Assembly (NCBI GenBank): GCA_017853835.1
Contig: JAFMIU010000032.1
Span: 1 to 37,602, forward strand
Direction: 5' to 3'
DNA: 37,602 nt
Source: Pirellulales bacterium
GTDB taxonomy: Bacteria > Planctomycetota > Planctomycetia > Pirellulales > UBA1268
Part shown: piece by piece, positions 8,480 to 16,968 of the stretch
Position numbering within the stretch: position 1 is the stretch's first letter
Layout: each line of letters begins with the position of its first letter
Program-made: the position numbers and the translations under genes
Notes under the pieces: generated by a model
The model's input: only the letters and a program-made list of their open reading frames with translations
Told to the model about the DNA's origin: nothing
Databases searched by the model: none

Positions 8480-9319
8480 TCAGCCGGAGAGCGGGTGCAC
8501 GCTCTCGAGCAACGATCGCACCACCAGGGTCCACCCATCGGCCGCCACGAACACGAGCAGCTTCAGCGGCAGCGACACAAGCGACGGGGGAAGCATCACG
8601 AGGCCGGTGGCGACGGTCAGCGTGGCGACGAGGATGTCGAGCACCAGGAACGGCAGCAGCATCCGAAAGCCGATCGTAAACGCCACTTCGAGCTCGCTGA
8701 CAAGAAAGGCCGGCAGGAGGGTCTCCAGCGGCACGTCGTCGTAGGTCGACACCTGCCGCGGTCCCTCCGGGTGCCGTTCGAGAAACATCAGCATGGTGTC
8801 GCGATTGCCGGCCTGTTCGATCTGCGCCGCCATCCACCGGCGGACCGGAAGCCCTCCCCGCTCGAACGCCTCGCTCGCCGTCACCTCGCCACGCCGATAG
8901 GGCTCGACGCCGTCGTGCCATGCCCTCGACCAGACCGGCCACATCACCATCGCCGACAGGAAGATGGCCAGCGCCGCCACGATCTGATTCGACGGAATCT
9001 GGGCTGCTCCCAGCCCCTGCCTCACGAGCGACAGCACCACGCTCATCCGCACGAAGCAGGTCGTCATGAGCAGGATCGCCGGCGCGAGGCTCACCACGCC
9101 AAACATCAGCGCCGATGGCAGGATCGTTTCGATCGACAGGCCCTGCGTCAGGCCGGCAACCACGGCAGGTGCCGTTGCAGGAGCGGCCGGCGGCGCATGG
9201 ATGGGCGTCATGGCCTCGTTGGCGGCCTCGAGCGGCTTCGCGAGATCCTCGCCCCATGCGGGTGAGGCCATCGCCACGATGAACACGAGGAGAAGGGATC
9301 GAAGGGCAAGGCCGTTCAC
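8480..9319 (-). CDS. fliP: Flagellar biosynthetic protein FliP
   Basis: This is a 279-residue protein with a signal peptide (cleavage near PAWG-E), as usual for FliP. It has the family signatures FVRMSVVLSLVRQGLG near residue 88 and, towards the C-terminus, LLPAFLVSELEVAFTIGF, followed by the PFLVLD and MLPPSLVSLPLKL motifs. FliP forms the pentameric core of the export gate, so this is the best-conserved member of the cluster. Its ATG overlaps the fliO stop (ATGA at 9316-9319), implying coupled translation. No key motif appears lost, so the gate itself is probably functional. Confidence 0.95.
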   Translation of the reverse strand: MNGLALRSLLLVFIVAMASPAWGEDLAKPLEAANEAMTPIHAPPAAPATAPAVVAGLTQGLSIETILPSALMFGVVSLAPAILLMTTCFVRMSVVLSLVRQGLGAAQIPSNQIVAALAIFLSAMVMWPVWSRAWHDGVEPYRRGEVTASEAFERGGLPVRRWMAAQIEQAGNRDTMLMFLERHPEGPRQVSTYDDVPLETLLPAFLVSELEVAFTIGFRMLLPFLVLDILVATLTVATGLVMLPPSLVSLPLKLLVFVAADGWTLVVRSLLESVHPLSG

Positions 9320-9858
9320 GCCACCACCTCCGGACGGCGCGGGGCCGACGCGGCAGGCCGAGGCCGCGGCGACGCGGTGCCACGACGGTCGCTCCGGCAG
9401 GCTGCCGCGATGGCGTCGGTCGCTTCGGCGTCGGTCACTTCAGCGAGCGTTTGCAGCCCGGCCGACGACACCCCCACGAGCAGCGTGCGCGGTCCGAATC
9501 GGAGAACCCGCACCGACTGCTGGCCGCCGAGTGTGGCCTCCCCGAGCACCTCGAACACGTCCGTCGGCAGCCCGACGCTCCGGCGGGCCGACACGAGCCG
9601 ATAGGCAGCGACCGCCGCGAAGGCTCCTCCCAACGCCACGAGCAGACGCCAATCCGGCAGCGGCCGGATCGGAACGGCCTTCGGCGAAGACGGGTCGCGT
9701 TCGAGCGGCAGGGGTTGTGAAAGGGCCGTCGGACTCACCTCGTGATCAACGACCACGGGCTCCGGAGCCACAGGAGGGGCCGACCACGCCGGCATGGCGA
9801 CGATGCATGCCGTCGCCATGACCGCGACACGGCAGGAGAGGCGAACGACCACCAGCAT
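9316..9858 (-). CDS. fliO: FliO-like flagellar export accessory protein
   Basis: This is a 180-residue protein with a signal-like hydrophobic N-terminus, a proline-rich periplasmic stretch and one transmembrane helix near residues 70-85. A small cytoplasmic domain follows with the FliO pattern LGGQQSVRVLRFGPRTLLVGVSSAG. FliO is the chaperone for FliP complex assembly and commonly sits just before fliP, as here. I chose the ATG at 9858 because GGGAGG lies eight bases upstream. The longer GTG frame from 9876 begins inside that site. The C-terminus is Arg/Pro-rich. Confidence 0.8.
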   Translation of the reverse strand: MLVVVRLSCRVAVMATACIVAMPAWSAPPVAPEPVVVDHEVSPTALSQPLPLERDPSSPKAVPIRPLPDWRLLVALGGAFAAVAAYRLVSARRSVGLPTDVFEVLGEATLGGQQSVRVLRFGPRTLLVGVSSAGLQTLAEVTDAEATDAIAAACRSDRRGTASPRPRPAASAPRRPEVVA

Positions 9859-9866
9859 CGATGAGT

Positions 9867-9872
9867 CCTCCC
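9867..9872 (-). promoter_or_regulatory. Shine-Dalgarno that sets the fliO start
   Basis: GGGAGG on the minus strand lies eight bases before the ATG at 9858. It excludes the upstream in-frame GTG at 9876, which overlaps this site. Confidence 0.7.
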
Positions 9873-11393
9873 TCACGCCGCGGCTCGATGGGACGCCTTC
9901 GAGTCGGGATCGTCTTCGAGCGATGTCCAGTCGATGCGATCCCGCGCCCCCGCTGCCGACGTCCGGCGAGGCAGAGGACGATCATCGGATCGGGCCCGGC
10001 CGCCCCGAAATGCCACGAGTGTCAGCATCGCCGAACTGACGACCACCATCGCCATCCAGGCCTCTCGCGGCACGTCCTGGGGCTTGCCGGCAACGAGAGC
10101 GGCGATCGTCGTGTCGACATACCAGCCCGGCGTTTTGTCGTTCGATGCGGCCGACGTCACATGGGGCGCTGGCGTGGCCGACGGGCTGATGCCGCCGGCA
10201 CCATCGGCCGTGTCATGAACGGACGACGCGACGGGAAAGCGGGTGATCACCACCTGCCGATCCCCGGCAGCCGTGCCTGGAGGAAGCAGCTGCAGCACGT
10301 GCTGACGCAGCCGCTCCTCCTCGCGATGGTGGACGTCCGCAGCGCTCATGGCGCCGTCGCGATGGGCCGATGCCGCGAGGGCCGTGTCGAACCAGCTCTC
10401 GGGAACCGCCACCGACACGAGAATCGTTTCGCCAGCCTCCGACGACGCCTTCGGCACCGCGACGGGCTCGCGTTTCGGGGACGCGATCGTCACCTCGGCG
10501 GGACTGTTGGCATCGGCCACGCGCTGCTGGGCGGCTGAGACGGACGGCTCATCCACCACGACGGGAACCGACCGCGCGACGGCGACGGTGACATCGACGA
10601 CGATGCCCTTCACGAACGAAAGCCCCTGACGCAGTTTTGCGGCGAGGTGACGCTCATAGGCGATGCGACGGGCGAGATCGGGGTCGGCTGCCACGGGATC
10701 AGCCGGTGGCTCCGCCGCGAGCGGTCCGGCATGCACCCGTCCGCTTCGCAGATCGGTGACCGCCACCCGCTCCGGCGTGAGCCCGGCGATCGACGCCGCG
10801 ACGAGCACGCGGATCGCCTGAATCCGCATCGGCTCGAGCTCCGTGTCGAGCTGCGTCCGGACGTTGACGCTGGCGGTGCGCGTCGGGCTGCCGCCGAGCG
10901 TGCCATCAAACGACCGCTCGTCGACGTCATAAAGCACCGCGGCCCGCTCGATGCCGGGCATCGAGCAGATCACGTGGGCAAGTTCCTCCTGGATCGCGAC
11001 CCGAAGCAGCTCCTCCTGTGTCGTCCGGCTCTGCCACGGGCTGTTGCGTTCCAGGGCCCGCCGGAGGCTGCTGCCAAACTCGCGAGGCAGGGCCTCCGCA
11101 TCGACGAGGGCCCGCATGTAGGCGCTCTGCCTCGATCGCGGCACCCACACCCGGCCACCCTCGGTGCGATGCCCGGCCAGCTGGGCACGATCAAAGGCGG
11201 CGGCCACGATCGCGAGTTCGGACGAGGGCAGCACGGTGCCCGGCAACAGCTCCACCTCCTCGCTCGTCGGCCGATCCCGAAGCAGCCACGCGGCCCAGCC
11301 AATCGACGCCGCCACGAGCGCCAGGGCGATCACCTGCACGGGCGTCACCCGCGGCGAGCGCCGCTCACCGTTTTCGGGGAGGTCATGATCCAT
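9873..11393 (-). CDS. fliF: FliF-like M-ring protein
   Basis: This is a 506-residue protein with a transmembrane helix at about 20-38 and another at about 445-463, the FliF layout. Between them is the YscJ/FliF ring-building domain. Its matching patterns include EGGRVWVP (residues 78-85), ALPREFG near 101, the EELAHVICSMPGIERAAV helix near 137 and GLTPERVAVTDLRSG near 204. FliF builds the MS ring around the export gate. The C-terminal tail after the second helix is about 43 residues and lacks the DP-VA--IR-WM pattern by which FliF binds FliG. The start is uncertain: ATG at 11393 has AGGA upstream, while ATG at 11408 has no clear site. Confidence 0.8.
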   Translation of the reverse strand: MDHDLPENGERRSPRVTPVQVIALALVAASIGWAAWLLRDRPTSEEVELLPGTVLPSSELAIVAAAFDRAQLAGHRTEGGRVWVPRSRQSAYMRALVDAEALPREFGSSLRRALERNSPWQSRTTQEELLRVAIQEELAHVICSMPGIERAAVLYDVDERSFDGTLGGSPTRTASVNVRTQLDTELEPMRIQAIRVLVAASIAGLTPERVAVTDLRSGRVHAGPLAAEPPADPVAADPDLARRIAYERHLAAKLRQGLSFVKGIVVDVTVAVARSVPVVVDEPSVSAAQQRVADANSPAEVTIASPKREPVAVPKASSEAGETILVSVAVPESWFDTALAASAHRDGAMSAADVHHREEERLRQHVLQLLPPGTAAGDRQVVITRFPVASSVHDTADGAGGISPSATPAPHVTSAASNDKTPGWYVDTTIAALVAGKPQDVPREAWMAMVVVSSAMLTLVAFRGGRARSDDRPLPRRTSAAGARDRIDWTSLEDDPDSKASHRAAA

Positions 11394-11431
11394 GATTCCG
11401 TCCTGCATTCATTCGGAAGGTGTGGGGCCGG

Positions 11432-11908
11432 TCATGCCGCCTGTCGATGGCGGCCGTGCCGCGGCAAGCGAAGGGTGATGGCCACTCCCCCTTCGGGGCA
11501 TTCGACCATCGAGACTTCTCCGCCGCAGCGACGCGCCTGCTCCCGCCAGATCGCCACCGGCCGAAACGCGGCGGCCGCTGGCCCTGAATCGGCAACCTCG
11601 ACCTCGATCGCATCGGACGACTCCACGCTCGTCACCACCACCTCGCGAAGCCGAGGTGTGCCGTCGCCAGCAGACGGAACGGCTGTGGCGGCGATGGCCG
11701 ACGCGATCACGCCATCGAAGAGTTCGTGAAGCGAGGCCGCATCGGCGTCGGCCACGTGCCCTGCCGCGACGTCGAGTTCGACGCGAACCCTCGAGCCCGG
11801 GTCGGTGCACGCGATGCGTGATGCCACGATCGCATCACAGAGGGTGTGAATCGACGTGCCCCGCGCATGGGGCAACGACAGGATGCACGGACCTGGATCG
11901 TGGCTCAT
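11432..11908 (-). CDS. Stand-alone histidine-kinase-like ATPase domain protein
   Basis: This 158-residue protein resembles only the GHKL ATPase domain of histidine kinases. It has an N-box-like helix (ELFDGVIASAIAAT), a D-x-G box (VEVADSGP) and a C-terminal GGEVSMVECPEGGVAITLRLP strand pair typical of the end of HATPase_c. No dimerisation/phosphoacceptor helix, sensor or membrane segment is present. Such single domains can be anti-sigma factors or degraded kinase remnants. AGGA lies five bases before the ATG. It is 38 bp upstream of fliF, so it may be the first gene of the flagellar-type operon and regulate it. That role is inference. Confidence 0.6.
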   Translation of the reverse strand: MSHDPGPCILSLPHARGTSIHTLCDAIVASRIACTDPGSRVRVELDVAAGHVADADAASLHELFDGVIASAIAATAVPSAGDGTPRLREVVVTSVESSDAIEVEVADSGPAAAAFRPVAIWREQARRCGGEVSMVECPEGGVAITLRLPRHGRHRQAA

Positions 11909-11964
11909 GGGAATCCTTTCCCCGAAAGCACGGAGTGAAACGAATCACGACGACAACTACCCGA

Positions 11965-12639
11965 TCAACCGACGACCGCAGCCCGACTTCCGCTCGACGA
12001 ACCGCACATCTCATCCATGAGCCAGCGGTTGACATCAGCGGGAGCGGCCTTCACGAGGTCGCGGGTGGCGGGATAAATCCGCATCGCCAGCGTGGCCCCG
12101 GCGGCATGGAAGAGTCGAAGCATGCGGGCCGTTCCGCCATCGGTCGCCTCGGCCGCGTCGGCCGTGCAGCAATAGAGCATCGGCAGCCGACGAACGGCAT
12201 CGATCTGGGCGAAGAGGGGCTCGTCGAGCGGAAACGCTCCACCGAGCGAGACGATCCCGGCAAACGAGTCGGGATGGCGGCAGGCGATGCGGAAGGCCTC
12301 GGTGCCCGACGCCCCCTGCCCCACGAGCCACACCCGCCGGGGATGGACGCTGAGCCGTTCGCTCACGCGGTCGATCGCACGCCACACGGCCGTGGCGCCG
12401 CCCGCTGCCTCCACGGCGACGAAGTTGCGGAGGCTCACCCGGGCCATCGTGCGGCCGAGATCGAAGGCGGGACCAAGCGGATCGCTCAGCCACACGAGCA
12501 ACGGATAGTCGTAGCCCGCCTCGTAGCCCTGCGGCACGAACACCGAGACCCCGTCGGTCCAGTCGGCGAGCGGCCACCGCTTGGGCGCCGGCATGGCCGC
12601 GTGTTCACGTGCGGAACGCTGGGACTTTCGGCCGTGCAT
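11965..12639 (-). CDS. Alpha/beta-hydrolase-fold protein without catalytic serine
   Basis: This is a 224-residue protein starting at the ATG at 12639, with GGAG upstream. It follows the esterase/phospholipase plan: the strand VSVFVPQGY, the strand YPLLVWLSD, the helix VWRAIDRVSERLSVHPRRVWLVGQ, then the nucleophile elbow. The elbow reads GQGASG (residues 107-112) where active enzymes have G-x-S-x-G-G, so the nucleophile position is Gly109. The expected C-terminal histidine is also not seen near IYPATRDL. It may be a binding or regulatory relative rather than an enzyme. The serine at 111 is displaced by two positions. It lies between the putative mdh terminator and the HATPase gene. Confidence 0.65.
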   Translation of the reverse strand: MHGRKSQRSAREHAAMPAPKRWPLADWTDGVSVFVPQGYEAGYDYPLLVWLSDPLGPAFDLGRTMARVSLRNFVAVEAAGGATAVWRAIDRVSERLSVHPRRVWLVGQGASGTEAFRIACRHPDSFAGIVSLGGAFPLDEPLFAQIDAVRRLPMLYCCTADAAEATDGGTARMLRLFHAAGATLAMRIYPATRDLVKAAPADVNRWLMDEMCGSSSGSRAAVVG

Positions 12640-12742
12640 GAATCGCTCCTCGACGCACCAGGGACCTTCGGAAAAGGCGGCCGCATGTCGCGAGCCTCCC
12701 GAAGGACGGCGGGTTCTATCGCAGCCGTCCAGTCCGGAGCAA

Positions 12743-12770
12743 CGCCAGACGGGGCAAGCTCCGTCTGGCG
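12743..12770 (-). terminator. Hairpin downstream of mdh
   Basis: A perfect 10-bp stem (12743-12752 with 12761-12770, core GCCAGACGG / CCGTCTGGC) with an 8-nt loop lies 35 bp past the mdh stop. No T-run follows, so it would be a Rho-assisted or stem-only terminator. It is the most likely 3' boundary of the respiratory/mdh transcription unit. Confidence 0.5.
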
Positions 12771-12805
12771 GCGCGAAAACAGGCAAGCCACGCAAATGGG
12801 GCGGC

Positions 12806-13799
<994 letters not shown>

Positions 13800-13850
13800 C
13801 GGGCCAACATCTGAAGCAAGAATCGCCGCGGCGCAAAGGGGGGGCCTTCG

Positions 13851-15218
13851 TCACGCGGGTGGCACGTCGATCCAGTCGGGAAGCGCGTCGTGACGACGGC
13901 GGGCAGCCTGCCTTGCATCCCGACCTGTCCGCCACGTGTTCACGGCAAGCGCCGCGGCAACGACGGCAAGGAGCGCGGCAAACACGCCAAAGAGGAGATT
14001 GGAAGCTCCGCCGGCCGACGGCGGCGGCACCCACTCGAGACCGGGCGCGATCACCAGTGGCGACTCCATCCAGCCGCCGGTGTCTCCCGGGCCAGACGGG
14101 GTGCGGGAGCCGTCGCCGATCGCGTAGCGATACCGTTTGAACCCAAATCCGGCCACCCGCACCCGCTCGTCGATGACGTCACCTGTGGGCATCCCCTCTG
14201 GCAGCGTCACCACGCAGCAGACAACCGGGTAGCGATCCTGGTCGCGGCCATCAACCCGCAGGAGCGGCGTGTCGGCAAACACCTCCAGTTCCCAGTAGTG
14301 ACTGTGGCCGATGGCGGAGCGCGGCCCCGCCTCGTCGATCGCGATCCGCTTCGCGCATCGAGCCACGCCCTCGATCACGACCGGGTCGCCGCGGTGCATG
14401 GCAAACCACTTCTGCTGCGGATCGATGAGCGGCAGGATCTCGGTGGGCCCGCCCGCGTCGCGGGCGATCTCGCCCGGTGCGGCGTGACTGGCAGCCGCCA
14501 TCACGCCCCAGAAGGCCGCGGTGTCACCGGCCTCGAGCCGGCGACCATCGGTCACGGTGTCGAAGAGCGCGTAGTTCATGCCAAGTCGACTCAGAAGCGT
14601 GGGCGGATGCCAGGCCAACGCGGTCGCGGCCACGACACGATCGGGAGGCGTCTGAAGGGAGGGCGGCTGCGCCCCATCGGCATCGGCTGGCCGCGGCCCC
14701 CCTGTTCCCGAGAGGGGCAGCCCCACGACCGTCGTGGGCTCGTCGATCGCAACCGATCGAGGCCATCCCTTCGGGGCCGTCGTCACGATCACGTCGACGA
14801 TCGCCCCCCCCTCATCGATCACCCTCACGACGTCAAACCCATGATGTCCTGCGAGCGTCGCCGCCTCGGGAGAAAATAACCTCGGCACGACCGCCGTGGC
14901 GCGGCCGCGAATCCGAACGAGGCGATCCTCGACGACCGCAGGCGTTCCTCGTGACGGCAGGGTGGCCGCCTCGGCTGCCCAGCGATCGGCGAGCGACGGA
15001 GGCGCCGGCAGCCGCGCGAGCACCCGCACGAGCATGCGTTCCTGCTCCTCGCCCCACCCGCCGGCAGTCGCGAGCACGGCCCGATCCGATGCCGCGATCT
15101 GCTTGGCCGCGAGGAACGACGCGAGATCGACCGGCTCGGCAGCCCCGACGGCCGCCGCCACCGACGCGGCCAGCCATGCGACGCCCCACGTGGCTGTCGT
15201 GATCGTGAAACGGCTCAT
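13851..15218 (-). CDS. Unknown membrane-anchored protein, paralogue of the upstream gene
   Basis: This 455-residue protein has a signal peptide (hydrophobic to about residue 26, VGAAEP), a large extracytoplasmic region and one C-terminal transmembrane helix before a basic tail. Its middle repeats a pattern also found in the preceding gene: a short nucleic-acid-like or OB-like strand (VVIEGVARCAKRI), then HYWELEVFAD, then VVCCVVTLPEGMPTGD and VRVAGFGFKRYRY. An earlier strand LVRIRGRATAVV suggests two such domains. I do not recognise the family. The ATG at 15218 overlaps the upstream stop (ATGA), so the two are coupled. Position at the end of a cytochrome oxidase/SCO cluster suggests a role in oxidase assembly or the electron-transfer envelope complex, which is inference. 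Confidence 0.7.
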   Translation of the reverse strand: MSRFTITTATWGVAWLAASVAAAVGAAEPVDLASFLAAKQIAASDRAVLATAGGWGEEQERMLVRVLARLPAPPSLADRWAAEAATLPSRGTPAVVEDRLVRIRGRATAVVPRLFSPEAATLAGHHGFDVVRVIDEGGAIVDVIVTTAPKGWPRSVAIDEPTTVVGLPLSGTGGPRPADADGAQPPSLQTPPDRVVAATALAWHPPTLLSRLGMNYALFDTVTDGRRLEAGDTAAFWGVMAAASHAAPGEIARDAGGPTEILPLIDPQQKWFAMHRGDPVVIEGVARCAKRIAIDEAGPRSAIGHSHYWELEVFADTPLLRVDGRDQDRYPVVCCVVTLPEGMPTGDVIDERVRVAGFGFKRYRYAIGDGSRTPSGPGDTGGWMESPLVIAPGLEWVPPPSAGGASNLLFGVFAALLAVVAAALAVNTWRTGRDARQAARRRHDALPDWIDVPPA

Positions 15219-16189
15219 GGTGGTTCCCTTTCGTGGCTGGATTCCATCGAGGCCTCGGCTGCGAGGCGACGAAGCGATTCTTCCGTCGACACCTCGCCCA
15301 CGGCGAGGGTATCCGGGAGGTGCGGCGATGCACCGCGGCGCGGTGCGGCCCCTCGCGGACGGGTTGCCGCCAGCCACGCCACCGCCATCACCCCAACCAA
15401 TCCGATCGTCACGGCCATCGCCACGCCTCCGAAGCCGGTGATGGCCGCCGGGGGGGAGGGCGTGGCGAGCCGGATCGGCTCGAGCGCCAGGATCACCGGG
15501 GCGACACGAATCGCATCGGTGGCGTTGTAGGCCACGTTCTTGAGAAAGAAGCCCACCACGTCCACCGGCACGTCGATCGACATGCCCGCCGGGCAGTCTT
15601 CCGGCAGCGTGAGACATTGCACGATCACGGGCGACGGCGGGCCGCCAGCCGGCTCCATCCAGCACTGCCAATAGTCGCGCACCCCGTAGTCGTTGTCGGG
15701 CGCCTGCATCGGCTCGGCGCGGCGCAGGGTGCCTCGCATGCGCACGAGCCTGCCCCGAAACGATCGAGGCTGGCCGAAGACTTCCGCGAATCCGACGTCG
15801 GTCGGCCCCGCCCGCATCAGACCCGCACGGCCTTGATCGCGAAGCGTCAGCCAGGTCTGCAGCCAGGCGTCGTTGTCGGCCTCTCGAAACAGCGTCGCAT
15901 CCCGTACCCGGGCGAGCGCGGCACGGGGCGCCGCGAGGAGTTCCTCCGGCCCGGCCTCCAACGCCGGTGCTTCGGCCTCGATGATGACCGTTTCGCCAAG
16001 CGGCCGCGGGCCCTCCACCGACTCCAGGCGGGTGTCGACCTGCTGAACGAGGGACTTGTGAGGTGGCGACCAGACACGTTCCAGCCACCCGATCACGATC
16101 AGCAAGGCGCAGGCCACGGGCACCACCCGCCAGAACAGCCTTCGTCGCTCCGCCGGCGCAAGGTAGTTGCGCGGGCGGGGACCGGTCAC
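15215..16189 (-). CDS. Unknown two-helix membrane protein
   Basis: This 324-residue protein has one transmembrane helix near residues 18-36, a periplasmic domain of about 200 residues, a second helix near 245-270 and a cytoplasmic tail. The periplasmic part includes RGRLVRMRGTLRRAEPM, RDYWQCWMEP, VIVQCLTLPEDCPAGMS and VDVVGFFLKNVAY. These align by eye with the pattern in the next gene, so the pair are tandem paralogues. No known family comes to mind. Its ATG overlaps the stop of the CPTC gene (ATGA) and its stop overlaps the start of the next, so three genes are translated as a coupled set. Confidence 0.7.
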   Translation of the reverse strand: MTGPRPRNYLAPAERRRLFWRVVPVACALLIVIGWLERVWSPPHKSLVQQVDTRLESVEGPRPLGETVIIEAEAPALEAGPEELLAAPRAALARVRDATLFREADNDAWLQTWLTLRDQGRAGLMRAGPTDVGFAEVFGQPRSFRGRLVRMRGTLRRAEPMQAPDNDYGVRDYWQCWMEPAGGPPSPVIVQCLTLPEDCPAGMSIDVPVDVVGFFLKNVAYNATDAIRVAPVILALEPIRLATPSPPAAITGFGGVAMAVTIGLVGVMAVAWLAATRPRGAAPRRGASPHLPDTLAVGEVSTEESLRRLAAEASMESSHEREPP

Positions 16190-16482
16190 GATTCGTTCCG
16201 CGCCGTCGCGGGATCAGCCGCGGCGGCCGCGGCCTCGGCGGCCTTCTGCCGTCGCATCTCGCGCCAGACGTAGGCGCCGAACGACCCGACAAGGGTAAAG
16301 GGCATCGCGAGCATCAGCAGGATGCTGTAGAAGTAGCCCCGGGCGATATTGAGCCCCTCAGGATCGGACGTGTTCACCGCGTCCTTGCAGGTGGGGCACC
16401 CCATCGCGTCGGCGGCCATGACTGCCGCCATGATCACGATCACGCACCCGAACGCGGGCGAAATTCCACGACGGTATCGCAT
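16186..16482 (-). CDS. Small membrane protein with a CPTC motif
   Basis: This is a 98-residue protein when started at the ATG at 16482. It has an N-terminal hydrophobic signal or anchor, the dithiol motif GCPTCKDAVN just after it, a second transmembrane helix (ILLMLAMPFTLVGSFGAYVW) and an Ala-rich charged tail. The CxxC should face the periplasm. Such a motif next to SCO could bind copper or keep the CuA cysteines reduced, but that is inference. The start is set by GGAGG eight bases upstream. The longer frame from 16503 begins before this site. Its stop overlaps the next ATG. Confidence 0.65.
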   Translation of the reverse strand: MRYRRGISPAFGCVIVIMAAVMAADAMGCPTCKDAVNTSDPEGLNIARGYFYSILLMLAMPFTLVGSFGAYVWREMRRQKAAEAAAAAADPATARNES

Positions 16483-16490
16483 CACTCGAT

Positions 16491-16495
16491 CCTCC
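16491..16495 (-). promoter_or_regulatory. Shine-Dalgarno that sets the CPTC-protein start
   Basis: GGAGG on the minus strand lies eight bases before the ATG at 16482. It rules out the in-frame ATG at 16503. Confidence 0.7.
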
Positions 16496-16515
16496 GCTCG
16501 CATTGTAGACCGTCA

Positions 16516-16968
16516 TCATGCCCCCGGAAACCAGTGATAGACCATCAGGTAGATGACCACCCCCGTCACCGACACGTAGAGCCAGATCGGGAGCGTGATT
16601 CGGCCGAGTCGGCGATGGGCATCCCACCGCGACTTCCATGCCAGGAAAAACATGCGGAGCGCCAGCACCGGCACCACGGCGGCCAGGATCACGTGCGTGA
16701 TCAGGATCGCAAAGTAGACGATGCGAACCGGCCCCGTGCCCTTGAAGGACACATGGCCGACGGCGTAGTGGTAGGCGAGGTAGCAGACGAGAAAAACCGC
16801 CGAGACGACGAACGCCGCCACCATGGCGGCCCGATGAGCTCTCACGTTGCCGCGGCGAATGCTCCACCATCCGGCTACGAGCAGGAGCGTCGCGAGCGAG
16901 TTGAGCACGGCGTTGACGGTGGCCAGCGGGTGGATGCCGGCGACGACGTCACCGAGAAGCGGCATCAT
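16516..16968 (-). CDS. DUF420 family membrane protein (CtaM-like)
   Basis: This is a 150-residue protein with four transmembrane helices. It has the DUF420 layout: a start INAVLNSLATLLLVAGW-like helix, RAHRAAMVAAF, a histidine-bearing helix LAYHYAVGHVSF, ILITHVILAA and a terminal WLYVSVTGVVIYLMVYHW. DUF420 proteins occur beside cytochrome oxidase genes, and the related CtaM of Firmicutes is needed for maturation of haem-copper oxidases. Its start overlaps the SCO stop (ATGA at 16965-16968), which fits a joint assembly role in the cytoplasmic membrane. Confidence 0.85.
   Translation of the reverse strand: MMPLLGDVVAGIHPLATVNAVLNSLATLLLVAGWWSIRRGNVRAHRAAMVAAFVVSAVFLVCYLAYHYAVGHVSFKGTGPVRIVYFAILITHVILAAVVPVLALRMFFLAWKSRWDAHRRLGRITLPIWLYVSVTGVVIYLMVYHWFPGA

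Noticed and set aside
13851..16292. A single 813-residue minus-strand protein across both unknown membrane genes
   Set aside because: The upstream part of that frame runs out of frame through the 324-residue gene. The signal peptide at the ATG at 15218 and the ATGA overlap show two separate genes.
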